Shown one piece after another: positions 51,853 through 60,315 of a stretch of DNA of 64,000 bases (positions within the stretch are counted from its first letter, which is position 1; every line of letters begins with the position of its first letter). The DNA is taken from positions 17,686 through 81,685 of the forward strand of contig LM655173.1 in the NCBI GenBank assembly GCA_000824825.2, written 5' to 3'. Below the pieces are notes generated by a model. That model ran no database searches. It was not told where the DNA came from and saw only the letters and a program-made list of their open reading frames with translations. The DNA comes from Mesorhizobium sp. ORS 3324 (GTDB lineage: Bacteria; Pseudomonadota; Alphaproteobacteria; Rhizobiales; Rhizobiaceae). A program made the translations under genes and the position numbers.

Positions 51853-52110
51853 TCACAGATATTTGGTGAGCTGCTTCAGCTCCTTGAGCGTGTCCCTGGT
51901 CGGCTCGCCGCCTTCGACCAGGCAATGCTCCATGTGATCGTGGATCAGCTCGCGCTTGGCATTGCCGACAGCGCTTTCCACGGCGTGGAGCTGTTGCGCG
52001 AGGTCCAGGCAGGAGCGGCCCTGCTCGAACATGGTCAGCACGGCGGCCAGATGACCGTGCGCGCGCTTGAGCCGGGCGATGATGTCGGGATGCGAACTGT
52101 GTATCGTCAT
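51853..52110 (-). CDS. dmeR: metal-responsive repressor, RcnR/FrmR family (DmeR)
   Basis: 85 residues, all-helical: HPDIIARLKRAHGHLAAVLT, then RSCLDLAQQLHAVESAVGNA and HDHMEHCLVEG. His and Cys residues at the family metal-site positions (N-terminal His, Cys, HC near the end) fit Ni/Co sensing. In R. leguminosarum DmeR represses dmeRF until Ni or Co is bound. A palindrome with C and G tracts is just upstream. Confidence 0.88.
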   Translation of the reverse strand: MTIHSSHPDIIARLKRAHGHLAAVLTMFEQGRSCLDLAQQLHAVESAVGNAKRELIHDHMEHCLVEGGEPTRDTLKELKQLTKYL

Positions 52111-52114
52111 GGCC

Positions 52115-52140
52115 CTATCCTATCCCCTAGGGTAGGATAG
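52115..52140. promoter_or_regulatory. DmeR operator candidate
   Basis: Arms CTATCCTA and TAGGATAG flank TCCCC-TAGGG, giving an AT-G/C-tract-AT palindrome of the kind bound by RcnR/DmeR-type repressors. It starts 5 bases upstream of the dmeR start codon. Confidence 0.65.
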
Positions 52141-52209
52141 TGCAACGAGCGACGCGCCACCGTTCCAGGTGGGGCCTATGGGTCAATCCGGTCGATCTGT
52201 CTGAAGACA

Positions 52210-52359
52210 TCAATGCCGCTTGAAATACTGCACCTCGCGCTCGTGCTTCTCGGCGGCCTCGCGCGATTTGAAGGTGCCGAGGTTCCTGCGCTTGCCGGTC
52301 CTCGGATCCACTTTGCGCGAATAGAGACGGTATTCGCCGGACTTCAGCTTGCGGATCAT
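52210..52359 (-). CDS. small basic protein (49 aa)
   Basis: 49 residues: MIRKLKSGEYRLYSRKVDPR, then TGKRRNLGTFKSREAAEKHE and REVQYFKRH. The pattern is that of a widely kept rhizobial small protein with an integrase-N-terminal-like beta hairpin (GEYRLYSRK..RNLGTFKSREAAEKHE). AGGAGG lies close to the ATG. No function known. Confidence 0.72.
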   Translation of the reverse strand: MIRKLKSGEYRLYSRKVDPRTGKRRNLGTFKSREAAEKHEREVQYFKRH

Positions 52360-52568
52360 GGCGGCCTCCTCTGCTGCGATCTCATTGCTCTAACCTGCTC
52401 AGGCTGTCCGGGGTTCCGGCAGGGCGAACGTGATCCATTTCACGGAAGAGCCGGGCCGAATGTCGGAATCGACGCGGCAGCGACATAATTCGGTCGGATT
52501 ATTTGTACTCAAATGACTTCCGCAGGCGCTATCTTTGTTGCGAGCGTGCCGGACTGGAGGAGGGTTAG

Positions 52569-52751
52569 ATGGCGACGGCGAAGCTTCACGGGGTTGAACT
52601 CGTCAAGGGCCAGAAGTGGACGGTGCGCGTCACCGCCTACGGCACCACACTGATCTTCCCCTTCGAGGCCGAGCAATACGCGCGCTCCTATGCCGACGGC
52701 CAGGCCTTTCGCCTCGGCGTCGAGGTGGTCGAGCTGAAGGATTGCGCCTGA
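52569..52751 (+). CDS. small conserved protein (60 aa)
   Basis: 60 residues starting MATAKLHGVELVKGQKWTVR and ending FRLGVEVVELKDCA. Predicted mixed beta/alpha, no signal. GGAGGAGGG precedes the ATG by 6-7 bases, a strong start. It resembles small rhizobial orphan proteins. Function unknown. Confidence 0.72.
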   Translation: MATAKLHGVELVKGQKWTVRVTAYGTTLIFPFEAEQYARSYADGQAFRLGVEVVELKDCA

Positions 52752-52899
52752 GGCTCCTTGCCCTCGCGTGCCGCTAGCGGCACGGTCCAACGCCGGCGGC
52801 GCGGCTACACGCATCACAATCGCGCGAGCGCGTTTGGTATTTTCGGAACGGCAGACGTTTTTCATGTGGGCACCTGGGGCTGAGCACAGGAGCAAAGTC

Positions 52900-53787
52900 A
52901 TGCATGGAAAAATCGTAGCCGGCTTCGCCTTTGCGGCCTCCCTCGGATTTGCCCAGCCTGTCCTGGCGGCGCCTGACTGGAAGGCGGTGGCGCAGGCGCT
53001 CGGCAAATCCGGCACGGAGATGCCGGGGGGCGTCTACCGGATCAGCCTGCCGCGGTCGGACCTCGAGGTCACACTCGACGGCATCGCAATCAAGCCGGGT
53101 TTCGCCCTCGGCTCCTGGCTCGCCTTCCAGGGCGCCGACGGCAAGGATGCCATGGTCATGGGCGACCTCGTGCTGACCGAGGACGAGATTAATCCAATGA
53201 TGAAGCGCCTGATGGCATCAGGGATCGAGGTGACGGGGCTTCACAACCACCTCCTGCGAGCCGAACCGCCGACGATGTACATGCATGTCGAAGGGCACGG
53301 CGATGCCGTCAAATTGGCCGAAGGCCTTCACGCCGCCCTGGCGCTCAGCAAGACACCGCTCGGTTCCCCGCCGAACACGAAATCGGAGGCCGGTGATCTG
53401 GATACGGCGGCCATCGATCACATCATCGGCAGAGCGGGCAAGGCAAGTGGTGGCGTCTATCAATTCACGATCCCCCGTGCCGAGAAGATCACGGAAGGCG
53501 GCATGGCCATTCCGACATCGATGGGTACCGGCATTGCCATCAACTTCGAGCCGCTCGGCAAAGGCAACGCGGCAATCACCGGCGACTTCGTTCTAAGGGC
53601 CGAGGAAGTAACTCCGGTGATGCAGCAGCTGAGAGAGCATGGGATCGAAGTAACGGCCTTGCACAATCACATGCTTGCGGATGAGCCACGGCTGTTCTTC
53701 ATGCACTTCTGGGCACACGACGACGCCAACGCACTGGCGCGCGGCCTCCGAGCTGCGCTGGACAAGATCAACCTGCAGCACTCCTGA
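52900..53787 (+). CDS. secreted DUF1259 protein with two tandem domains
   Basis: 295 residues with a signal peptide (MHGKIVAGFAFAASLGFAQP). Two related domains follow: residues about 30-150 and 165-293. Each has GG-VYR/QF-I-PR, a (V/I)LTEDE/LRAEE strand and GIEVTGLHNHLL / GIEVTALHNHML followed by MYMHVEGHGD / FFMHFWAHDD. The HNH and MH-x(3)-H His residues suggest a metal site in each. The family (LppY/LpqO) has no proven function. CAGGAG lies before the ATG. Confidence 0.82.
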   Translation: MHGKIVAGFAFAASLGFAQPVLAAPDWKAVAQALGKSGTEMPGGVYRISLPRSDLEVTLDGIAIKPGFALGSWLAFQGADGKDAMVMGDLVLTEDEINPMMKRLMASGIEVTGLHNHLLRAEPPTMYMHVEGHGDAVKLAEGLHAALALSKTPLGSPPNTKSEAGDLDTAAIDHIIGRAGKASGGVYQFTIPRAEKITEGGMAIPTSMGTGIAINFEPLGKGNAAITGDFVLRAEEVTPVMQQLREHGIEVTALHNHMLADEPRLFFMHFWAHDDANALARGLRAALDKINLQHS

Positions 53788-53913
53788 ACACGCGCCGCCA
53801 GCGCGCTCAGCGCCTAATGCCCCCCTGCCCGCGCATGCCGCGATCGGGTGGGTTCAAAGCCGGCGTAACCGACCAAGCTGCGCGTAGCACAATTGCGCGA
53901 GCGCGTTATCTGC

Positions 53914-55461
53914 TCACTTCCAGAACGGGCGGGTCTCTTTGAGCTTTCGCCAACGGGCCTTTGCGCCGCCCCAGCCATGTTCGGCGCGCGCCTGGCTCGC
54001 TCCGATCGTCCAGCCAATGGCACGCTGCGCGGCCGGATCGCTAGCAGAAGCATCCGTTCCCGGCAGCAGAGCTTTGGCTGTGGCGGCATCGTTCAAGTCA
54101 CCAAAGACCGTTTGAAGTTTCTTCAGGCGCTTCAGGAGCGGGTCGACCTGCTTCGACTGATAGAGCGAAGAGAAGAACTCGACCGAATAGCGTAGTTTCT
54201 TGAGCTCCTTGCGCAATCTGTGGCGCTGCGCTGTGTCGAGCGTCTCGATCCCGCGTGCGCGCTTGCGGACCCGCTTCCAGCGCTTGCCGAGCGCCTGGCC
54301 GGCCAACTTGGTGACCGGCTCCGCAAGCCGCTCGGTCTGGCCGAAATCCTGTGGAACGAGCCAGCCGCGTGTCTCCACGAACCGCGTCAGATCGATGAGG
54401 AACGCCTGCACGCGCGCGCCGGCGAGGAGCTCGCGAAGGCGCTGGCGCACTTGCGTTGCCTGCTGTGAGAGCGCGCTGGAAAGCGCGGCAAGACCGGGTT
54501 CATCCGGATGGGCTCCGGCCTCCCGTTGCACGATGTCGTTCGTCACCACATCCAGGTCCCTGAGCTTCCCGACCTCCTGGCCAATCCAGCGCGCTTCGTC
54601 GTTAAGCCGCGTCATTTCCGGGCTCTCCAGCACCGGAGCGTAGACGGAGAACACGCTGCGCAAGCGGCGCAGGCCGATCCGCAACTGGTGCGGCCCCTCG
54701 GAATCATCCAATTTTCGGACCACCACGACATTCGTGGCGATCTGATCCAGGCACTCGCGCAGAACAGTGCGCGCCGCATGCTCGACGATCTCAGCCGGAT
54801 CGATCGCAACGTCCTCGGCCTTTCGAGGCGCCAGGAGCAGGTCGATCCGCCCCTCTTCGGCAAGGAGATAGCCGCGCGCCGCCTTGGAGAGCCGCGAGAA
54901 CCTCAGTCCTCCATCGGGAAACAGCACATGCGCGATCTCGAACAGTCCTGTCGGGCTGCCCTCAAGGAGCTCGATCTCCACTTCGCTCAGGTCGGCCGAG
55001 CGTCCGCCGGCCCGAATCTGGCCGACATCGACGGCCAATTCCGCGCGGGTGCCGTCCTCGAGCGACAGTTCGCTCGCCGAACGCTTGATCACCGTTTCAC
55101 AGACGGGCTGAAGCGGAGCGCCGTTGACGCGTTGAAGGAGCTCGTCGCGCACCGAGGCATCGGGAATCGCTTCAGGGCATGCCCGACCGCCTGGTGCCGG
55201 ATTCTCCACCTCGCCGACCTGCGAAAGGCCGCCGTGCAGTTCTGCCCCGGTCTTGACGGTCTGGACCCAGCGCCGCCCGTCGCGCCTGAGTCTCAGCGCT
55301 ATTCCCGCCTTTTTCAGCGCGTGGTCGGGGGTATCCAGATAGATGCTTCTCAGCGTTTTCGTCGTTGGGCTGCCTTTGGCCAGCTTCGACGCCCTGACAC
55401 GCGCCCACAACTCGCTGGGCGATGCTTCGTCGAGGATGAATTTCAGCTCGACTTCGCTCAT
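53914..55461 (-). CDS. CYTH-CHAD protein (inorganic triphosphatase-like)
   Basis: 515 residues. The CYTH domain (1-200) starts with the ExExK signature (EVELKF) and contains IYLDTPDHAL and VQTVKTG, as in YgiF-type triphosphatases. The CHAD domain (about 215-490) is helical, with HQLRIGLRRLRSVFSVY and HRLRKELKKLRYSVEFF, whose His and basic residues bind polyphosphate. Role: hydrolysis of inorganic triphosphate and binding to polyphosphate granules, by family. Confidence 0.9.
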   Translation of the reverse strand: MSEVELKFILDEASPSELWARVRASKLAKGSPTTKTLRSIYLDTPDHALKKAGIALRLRRDGRRWVQTVKTGAELHGGLSQVGEVENPAPGGRACPEAIPDASVRDELLQRVNGAPLQPVCETVIKRSASELSLEDGTRAELAVDVGQIRAGGRSADLSEVEIELLEGSPTGLFEIAHVLFPDGGLRFSRLSKAARGYLLAEEGRIDLLLAPRKAEDVAIDPAEIVEHAARTVLRECLDQIATNVVVVRKLDDSEGPHQLRIGLRRLRSVFSVYAPVLESPEMTRLNDEARWIGQEVGKLRDLDVVTNDIVQREAGAHPDEPGLAALSSALSQQATQVRQRLRELLAGARVQAFLIDLTRFVETRGWLVPQDFGQTERLAEPVTKLAGQALGKRWKRVRKRARGIETLDTAQRHRLRKELKKLRYSVEFFSSLYQSKQVDPLLKRLKKLQTVFGDLNDAATAKALLPGTDASASDPAAQRAIGWTIGASQARAEHGWGGAKARWRKLKETRPFWK

Positions 55462-55765
55462 GTGATCGATTTGTCCTGATTAGATCGAATGCTAAACCAT
55501 CCGGCACAGGCCCACAACCGACCTTGGCGTGCGACTTGTAAAGCCACAGCGTGCTCAGCGACCGGCAGTTGCTGTGTCACGGTTGACGATCACTCGGCGC
55601 CCCGGAGCGGACGACGTCGTGACCGTGTGAGGCGCCGTCATGCTCTCGCGATCCGCGCGGCCCGCTCCCCGCAAAGTCATGTCAGCTTCATAATACCGTT
55701 GCGACGATTTCGTACATGAAGGAGGCGGCTTTGCCTTGAGGCCGCTCTTTGGAAAGGATAGGAAA
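55462..55765. other. intergenic region before the phasin gene
   Basis: About 300 bases between divergent genes. It holds no supported gene; the promoters of the CYTH-CHAD gene and the phasin gene must both lie here. No clear promoter box or operator was found. Confidence 0.5.
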
Positions 55766-56227
55766 ATGGCCAAGATCCCCGGCAAGACCGAAACGATCGC
55801 AAACGAGGAATCCGCTACCTTCGAGCCATCCAAGGGTACCGAGGAGGTTCGCGCCGTCGCCGAACAGAGCGTCGAGCAGGCGAAGGAAGCATTTTCCAAA
55901 CTGGAATCGAACGCCGAAACGACTCAAAAGGCTTTTGAGTCTTCCTTTGAAGTCGCCAAGACAACCCGCAACGAGGTGTCCCTGAAGGCGATTGCCGCGC
56001 TGCGAGCCAATGCCGAAGCCGGCTTCAAACACCTTGAAGCACTGGTTGCCGTGAAGTCGCCGTCCGAGTTCTTCGAGCTGCAGGCCGCTTTCGTGAACAA
56101 ACAGATTGACGCTTCCATCGAGCAAGCCAAGGCCCTGCAGGCGGTGATGTTGAGGGCTGGCGAGGACGTATCCAAGCCGATCAAGGATGCCTTCGAGAAG
56201 GCTTTGAAGGAACTCAAGGCCGCTTGA
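55766..56227 (+). CDS. phasin
   Basis: 153 residues, fully helical, with the phasin pattern EVRAVAEQSVEQAKEAFSKL, then FESSFEVAKTT, ANAEAGFKHLEALVAVKSPS, EFFELQAAFVNKQIDA and KPIKDAFEKALKEL. Phasins coat polyhydroxyalkanoate granules. ATG at 55766 follows AAGGATAGG. It faces the CYTH-CHAD gene and has no other granule gene nearby. Confidence 0.9.
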   Translation: MAKIPGKTETIANEESATFEPSKGTEEVRAVAEQSVEQAKEAFSKLESNAETTQKAFESSFEVAKTTRNEVSLKAIAALRANAEAGFKHLEALVAVKSPSEFFELQAAFVNKQIDASIEQAKALQAVMLRAGEDVSKPIKDAFEKALKELKAA

Positions 56228-56406
56228 CGCTCGGGGCGGTGAAGGCTCTTGGAAGCCGGCGCCGGTACCGCGCCTGATCAATTGAAGGGCCGGCGTCCGA
56301 AAGCTCTCGCATGAGCCGACGGACCTAGCTTTGGCCCGACATTGTGGCCAATGAAGCGGCGCGCTGCTGTCGCGGCCAGCAACGGCCGCCAGCGGTCGGC
56401 GTACAA

Positions 56407-56643
56407 TCAAGCGGCGTCTTCGGCCGTGCGCTCGGCTATGGCAAACGCCTGGAGGTTTTTTACCTTGCCATGTTCCTCTTCAGCGTTGGAGATGATCGAG
56501 TAAAAGGCCGCTCTCGCGATGTCCTTTTTGGATGCCTCCGGATGAAGGGCCTTGACGGCTTTAATCAGCTGCTTGGGCTTCATGTCCGGCGTCACGACAC
56601 GCATAAGAGTGTCGGCAATTGCCTGCATCTCGCTTGCGTCCAT
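56407..56643 (-). CDS. small conserved protein
   Basis: 78 residues starting MDASEMQAIADTLMRVVTPD and containing KALHPEASKKDIARAAFYSI. Soluble and helical, no known domain. GGGAG lies 9 bases before the ATG at 56643; an ATG at 56682 is possible. It is divergent from the small gene at 56804. Confidence 0.6.
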   Translation of the reverse strand: MDASEMQAIADTLMRVVTPDMKPKQLIKAVKALHPEASKKDIARAAFYSIISNAEEEHGKVKNLQAFAIAERTAEDAA

Positions 56644-56803
56644 CTGTTTCGTCTCCCAGCTTCCCACTGCTCCAGTTTGCATTGACACTGCGACAAGCTT
56701 GAGGCGAACCGCGTCGTATATGCGGACCAATCCAGGTCGGACCGAAGCTGAACGCGCGACCGGTTTGAGCGATTGTCGACTGCCCCGTTAACATAGGTGA
56801 ACG

Positions 56804-57007
56804 ATGAACCGCAGGGATAAGGCGAGGCCTTTCGTGCCAACCGAAATCCATGTCGGCACCGTGGAGGATGACAAGGGCGCCCTCGGCGTCCTGTCGATAC
56901 AGACGACCGAGGGTATCTTGGATATCGCGCTCGACCTTCACGCCGCCGATGCCATCGTGAATGCAATTGGCGCTATCCGCTCGAAGCTGGCGCTTGTCGA
57001 AGGCTAG
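56804..57007 (+). CDS. small conserved protein, paralogue of 1789-2061
   Basis: 67 residues: MNRRDKARPFVPTEIHVGTV, then SIQTTEGILDIALDLHAADA and IVNAIGAIRSKL. The first 63 positions match the protein at 1789-2061 with conservative changes. The stop lies 6 bases before a hairpin terminator. The upstream bases GCGATTGTCGACTGCCCC are shared with the other copy. Soluble, function unknown. Confidence 0.72.
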   Translation: MNRRDKARPFVPTEIHVGTVEDDKGALGVLSIQTTEGILDIALDLHAADAIVNAIGAIRSKLALVEG

Positions 57008-57013
57008 AAAAAT

Positions 57014-57038
57014 GCCCGGTCGAAAACCGGGCAGAGGT
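57014..57038 (+). terminator. hairpin terminator after small paralogue
   Basis: GCCCGGT, CGAAA loop, ACCGGGC, then AGAGGT and CTTTCTT further on. The T-run is weak. The hairpin corresponds to the one at 1839-1866, which reads through in the other copy. Confidence 0.55.
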
Positions 57039-57306
57039 CTTTCTTAGGAGCCGATCCGATCAACATATTCGGCATCGCTAATGTACGGCATCATCATGAC
57101 AGCCTGATGAAGCCGCGTTGGGCCATGTTGCCGGTCGCCGAGCGTGAGGCCATTCACAGGAACCGCGGCGGCATTGGCCTGGCTGTATCGACGCGCGGGC
57201 TGGCAGGAAGTCGGTGTCGTGCCGCATCGCTTTGTCGACCCCGTTCGACCAGTCCCCATTCGACCAGCCAAGGCATCGATCTAATCCATGACGTATCCGC
57301 CGGTCT

Positions 57307-57717
57307 TTAGGCCGGCGGCACGTATGCGACCTTCTCGCCGTCCTCCTTGACGAACTCGCGCGGCGGATTGTCAAGCAGCGGCAGCACCGCTTCCGACGGC
57401 CGGCAGAGCCTGGTGCCTTTGGGCGTCTCGACGATCGGCCGGTTGATCAGGATCGGGTGGGCGAGCATGAAATCGATCAGCTCGGCGTCGCTCCATTTCG
57501 GATCGGCGAGGCCAAGCTCGGCATAAGGCGTGCCCTTCTCCCGCAAAAGCTCGCGCGGGGTGATGCCCATCGCTGCGATCAGTTCCAGCAGCCGCTCGCG
57601 ACTCGGCGGCGTCTTCAGATATTCGATCACCACCGGCTCTTCGCCGCTGGCGCGGATCATGGCGAGCGTGTTGCGCGAGGTGCCGCAAGCGGGATTGTGA
57701 TAAATCGTGACCGTCAT
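57307..57717 (-). CDS. arsC: arsenate reductase (ArsC, glutaredoxin-dependent)
   Basis: 136 residues of the ArsC/Spx fold. The N-terminus TIYHNPACGTSRNTLAMIR has the catalytic Cys (CGTSRN). The end matches ArsC (PLLDNPPREFVKEDGEKV) and RP at the Arg triad region (NRPIVETPKGTRLCRPSE). It reduces As(V) to As(III). ATG at 57717 overlaps the aqpS stop (ATGA), so translation is coupled. Confidence 0.92.
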   Translation of the reverse strand: MTVTIYHNPACGTSRNTLAMIRASGEEPVVIEYLKTPPSRERLLELIAAMGITPRELLREKGTPYAELGLADPKWSDAELIDFMLAHPILINRPIVETPKGTRLCRPSEAVLPLLDNPPREFVKEDGEKVAYVPPA

Positions 57718-58412
57718 GGCTTTGCCTTCAGAGGCTGGGATTGCTCGATGATTTCGGGCCTTAGCAGCCAGCCCGTCAGTGCCAGCGCGATCAAGGCGCC
57801 AAGCAGCTCGGCGACGATGAAGCCCGGCAGATCGACCGGCCTGATGCCGGAAAAGGTGTTGGTAAGCGAACGCGCCAGCGCGACGGCCGGATTGGCGAAG
57901 GACGTGGACGCCGTGAACCAGTAGGCGGCGGTGATGTAGAGGCCAACCAGCCATGGCACGGCGCGTTGCTCGAAGCGAAGGCCGGCGAGAATGACGGCGA
58001 CGAGCCCGAATGTCGCAACGGCTTCGGAGAACCATTGCGCGGGGCCGGCACGCAGCTTCGTGGCAATCTCCAGCACCGGCAAGGCGAACATCAGATGCGC
58101 TGCGACCGTGCCGGCTATCCCGCCGACGACCTGCGCGGCCAGATAGGCCGGAAGATCGCGGGCGGGCAGCGTCCGGTTCAGGCAGAACACCAGCGAGACG
58201 GCCGGATTGAAATGGGCGCCGGAGATCGGCCCGAGGATGGTGATCAACACCACCAGCATGGCGCCGGTCGGGAGCGTGTTGCCGAGCAGCGCCAGCGCCA
58301 CGTCATGCGTCAGCGTCTGCGCCATGATGCCGGATCCGACCACCGTTGCGACCAGGAGAGCGGTGCCAAGGGCTTCGGCGGCAAAGCGGCGCGGAAGATC
58401 GAAGGAGGTCAT
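57714..58412 (-). CDS. aqpS: aquaglyceroporin AqpS
   Basis: 232 residues, six membrane segments and the two pore motifs HFNPAVS (about 67) and FANPAVA (about 175). In Sinorhizobium, AqpS next to ArsC lets As(III) flow out after reduction, in place of an ArsB pump. The ATG at 58412 overlaps the arsR stop; the operon order arsR-aqpS-arsC is conserved. No arsH gene follows here. Confidence 0.92.
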   Translation of the reverse strand: MTSFDLPRRFAAEALGTALLVATVVGSGIMAQTLTHDVALALLGNTLPTGAMLVVLITILGPISGAHFNPAVSLVFCLNRTLPARDLPAYLAAQVVGGIAGTVAAHLMFALPVLEIATKLRAGPAQWFSEAVATFGLVAVILAGLRFEQRAVPWLVGLYITAAYWFTASTSFANPAVALARSLTNTFSGIRPVDLPGFIVAELLGALIALALTGWLLRPEIIEQSQPLKAKP

Positions 58413-58759
58413 TGCCGGCTCCTCTCGCCCGGCCGGCAGCAGGGCGCTGCAAGGGCCGGCGCGCAGATTTCCGGGCGGCCGGAACAGCAATCCTCCATCA
58501 GGAACCGAATGAGACCGGACAGCGCGTCGTATTCGGCGCTGTAGACGATCGAGCGTGCGTCACGCCGCGCGGTCACCAGGCCGGCGCGCTCCATTTCCTT
58601 GAGATGGAAGCTGACATTGGAGGGCGAGACCTCGACCCGTTCGGCGAGCGAGCCGGCGGCGATGCCGTCCGGCCCGGCGACGACTAGCAATCGCAGCAGC
58701 CGCAGCCGGGTCTCCTGCGACAGCGCGCCGAAGGCGATCAGAGCTTGACGTTCGTCCAC
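58409..58759 (-). CDS. arsR: ArsR-family repressor
   Basis: 116 residues. Winged helix: ALSQETRLRLLRLLVVAG, then LAERVEVSPSNVSFHLKEME. The C-terminal tail has EDCCSGRPEIC and a later CC pair, placing As(III)-binding Cys near the C-terminus, as in some alphaproteobacterial ArsR proteins, rather than in the DNA-binding helix. It starts the operon arsR-aqpS-arsC and is divergent from the gene at 58802 across 42 bp. Confidence 0.9.
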   Translation of the reverse strand: MDERQALIAFGALSQETRLRLLRLLVVAGPDGIAAGSLAERVEVSPSNVSFHLKEMERAGLVTARRDARSIVYSAEYDALSGLIRFLMEDCCSGRPEICAPALAAPCCRPGERSRQ

Positions 58760-58801
58760 GTTTCAATAATCCTCGAAATGTTGAAATGAGGAATAACCGA
58801 C

Positions 58802-59344
58802 ATGCTCACGCCTGACAACCGGAAAATCCCCCCTGCCCTGCCGCCGGATGCCTCGGACCTCACCATCGGCGACCTGCTCGAGGCGCTGGCCGATCACAAG
58901 GACAAGCCTCTGGTGTTCCACTATGACGGACGGCCGGTGAAGCCGGGCTACCATGTGACCGAGGTCAAGGCGGGGCAGTTCTCGGCGCTGGACTGCGGCG
59001 CCAACCCCGAATCCTGGACGGAAATCTTCGTCCAGCTATGGGACGTCGACGAAGGCGGACCGGTCCACATGCCGGCCGGCAAGTTCGCCGCCATCATCCG
59101 CAAGGTCGCCGACCACGTGGCGCTCGATCAATCCGCGAAGTTGACCTTCGAGGTCAGCGACGGGGTGCGGCCGATGGAACTGCACAAGGCGAGCCGGCCG
59201 GCGCTTATCGGCGACGTCCTCGAGGTCGAGCTGTCGCCGCGGCCGGCAAGCTGCAAGCCGCGCGACCGCTGGCTCGAAGAGCAATGGAAGACGGCGAGCG
59301 CGCCATGTTGTTCGCCCGCGGGCGGCAAAGCCTGCTGCAGCTGA
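58802..59344 (+). CDS. arsenic-locus protein with cysteine-rich tail (DUF6428-like)
   Basis: 180 residues, soluble. The middle (DKPLVFHYDGRPVKPGYHVT, EVKAGQFSALDCGANPESW, then TEIFVQLWD) matches the DUF6428 type of proteins found by arsR genes. The end is APCCSPAGGKACCS, two CC pairs. Only 42 bp separate its ATG from that of arsR, so one ArsR site could control both. Possible As(III) sink or chaperone; this is inference. Confidence 0.75.
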   Translation: MLTPDNRKIPPALPPDASDLTIGDLLEALADHKDKPLVFHYDGRPVKPGYHVTEVKAGQFSALDCGANPESWTEIFVQLWDVDEGGPVHMPAGKFAAIIRKVADHVALDQSAKLTFEVSDGVRPMELHKASRPALIGDVLEVELSPRPASCKPRDRWLEEQWKTASAPCCSPAGGKACCS

Positions 59345-59444
59345 AAATCTTCGTCCCGTTCTCGGACTCGGCGGAGATGCTTTGCGGGCTTGGGTTTCGC
59401 CAAGCCCAGGTCGGGCACGAAGCGCAAAGGCCGACCCGTGTTGC

Positions 59445-59933
59445 CTACTTGGTGACTTCAAACGGGGCCCACATGCCGGCGGCGAAGTGTTTCGGCTGAT
59501 TGCAGATCAGCAGGTACTTTCCCGGTTCCAGGGTCACGGTCAGCGTGCCCGATTTGCCCGGGGCGAGGTCGGGAACCTCCCCCCTGTCGTCAGCCTTGCT
59601 TTCGTCCACCTTGGCGGCGCTCCCGACATAGGGAAGCGGTTGCGCCGGATCCTTCAGATGTATGACGATCATCTCATGGACGGTATCCTTCGAGGTGTTG
59701 GTGACCTTGAACGATACGACGCCGGCGGGGGCGCTGGACCGCGACGCTCTCACTCCCTGCGTCGCCTTTGACAAATCGAGGCCCGGCGCCTGGTAGGTCA
59801 TGCCGGTTCTCATCACCATGCCCGCGCCTTGGTCCCAAAGCTGGACATTTACCACAGTTGCCGCCGACACTGCGGTCGACCACAAGCCAAGCGCCATCGC
59901 CGCCGCAAATGCGGCGTTTCCAGGGGGTGTCAT
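59445..59933 (-). CDS. cupredoxin-like copper protein
   Basis: 162 residues with a signal peptide (MTPPGNAAFAAAMALGLWST, cut near VSA). The cupredoxin end YLLICNQPKHFAAGMWAPFEV (split: LLICNQPKHF, AAGMWAPFEV) carries Cys, His and Met ligands. The first His is probably in TSKDTVHEMIVIHL. Type 1 copper or a related electron-transfer or copper-holding role in the periplasm. A perfect palindrome is 21 bases upstream of the start. Confidence 0.86.
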   Translation of the reverse strand: MTPPGNAAFAAAMALGLWSTAVSAATVVNVQLWDQGAGMVMRTGMTYQAPGLDLSKATQGVRASRSSAPAGVVSFKVTNTSKDTVHEMIVIHLKDPAQPLPYVGSAAKVDESKADDRGEVPDLAPGKSGTLTVTLEPGKYLLICNQPKHFAAGMWAPFEVTK

Positions 59934-60315
59934 TGGATTTCTCCGATTTAGAGAACGCCAGGGCCTGGCGTTGCCGCTGCTTCAAGCGGCCACGTAGCGA
60001 CGCCTGGCTCTATTGAGGGCGTTTCCTACCCTACTCCAAGGACAACGCATGCCCGGGTCCGGTTAGTCCCGAGTTTCTCTATCACACCCACGTGAGAACG
60101 ACAGACCGAGGCTAGTCCTCCCGGCACGAGGGTCTGGCCTTGCTGCGCTGCCTTGTCGTAGCGGCGTAGGGGGCCTCAGAACTGAAAGCAGCAGATCCGG
60201 CACATCACGAGTTCGCGAGGGTCGGGACGAGCGATGGTCCCACCAGCGTTTAAGCGATACCGCCGGGCGCTTCCATGGCCGCAGCGGCGAAAATCTAACG
60301 CTTTGGAGAATATCC
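59934..60315. other. gene-free region between divergent secreted-protein genes
   Basis: About 380 bases. It contains the palindrome at 59954-59972 and short hairpins near 60100-60170. No supported gene: frames here lack starts or protein-like composition. It should hold both promoters. Confidence 0.45.
59954..59972. promoter_or_regulatory. palindrome upstream of the cupredoxin gene
   Basis: AACGCCAGG, one base, CCTGGCGTT: perfect 9-base arms, 21 bases before the ATG at 59933. The position suits an operator or leader hairpin. Confidence 0.5.

Noticed and set aside
57008..57306. Possible gene between the small paralogue and arsC
   Set aside because: Frames in both directions lack starts with ribosome-binding sites and lack protein-like composition; nothing supported beyond the terminator.
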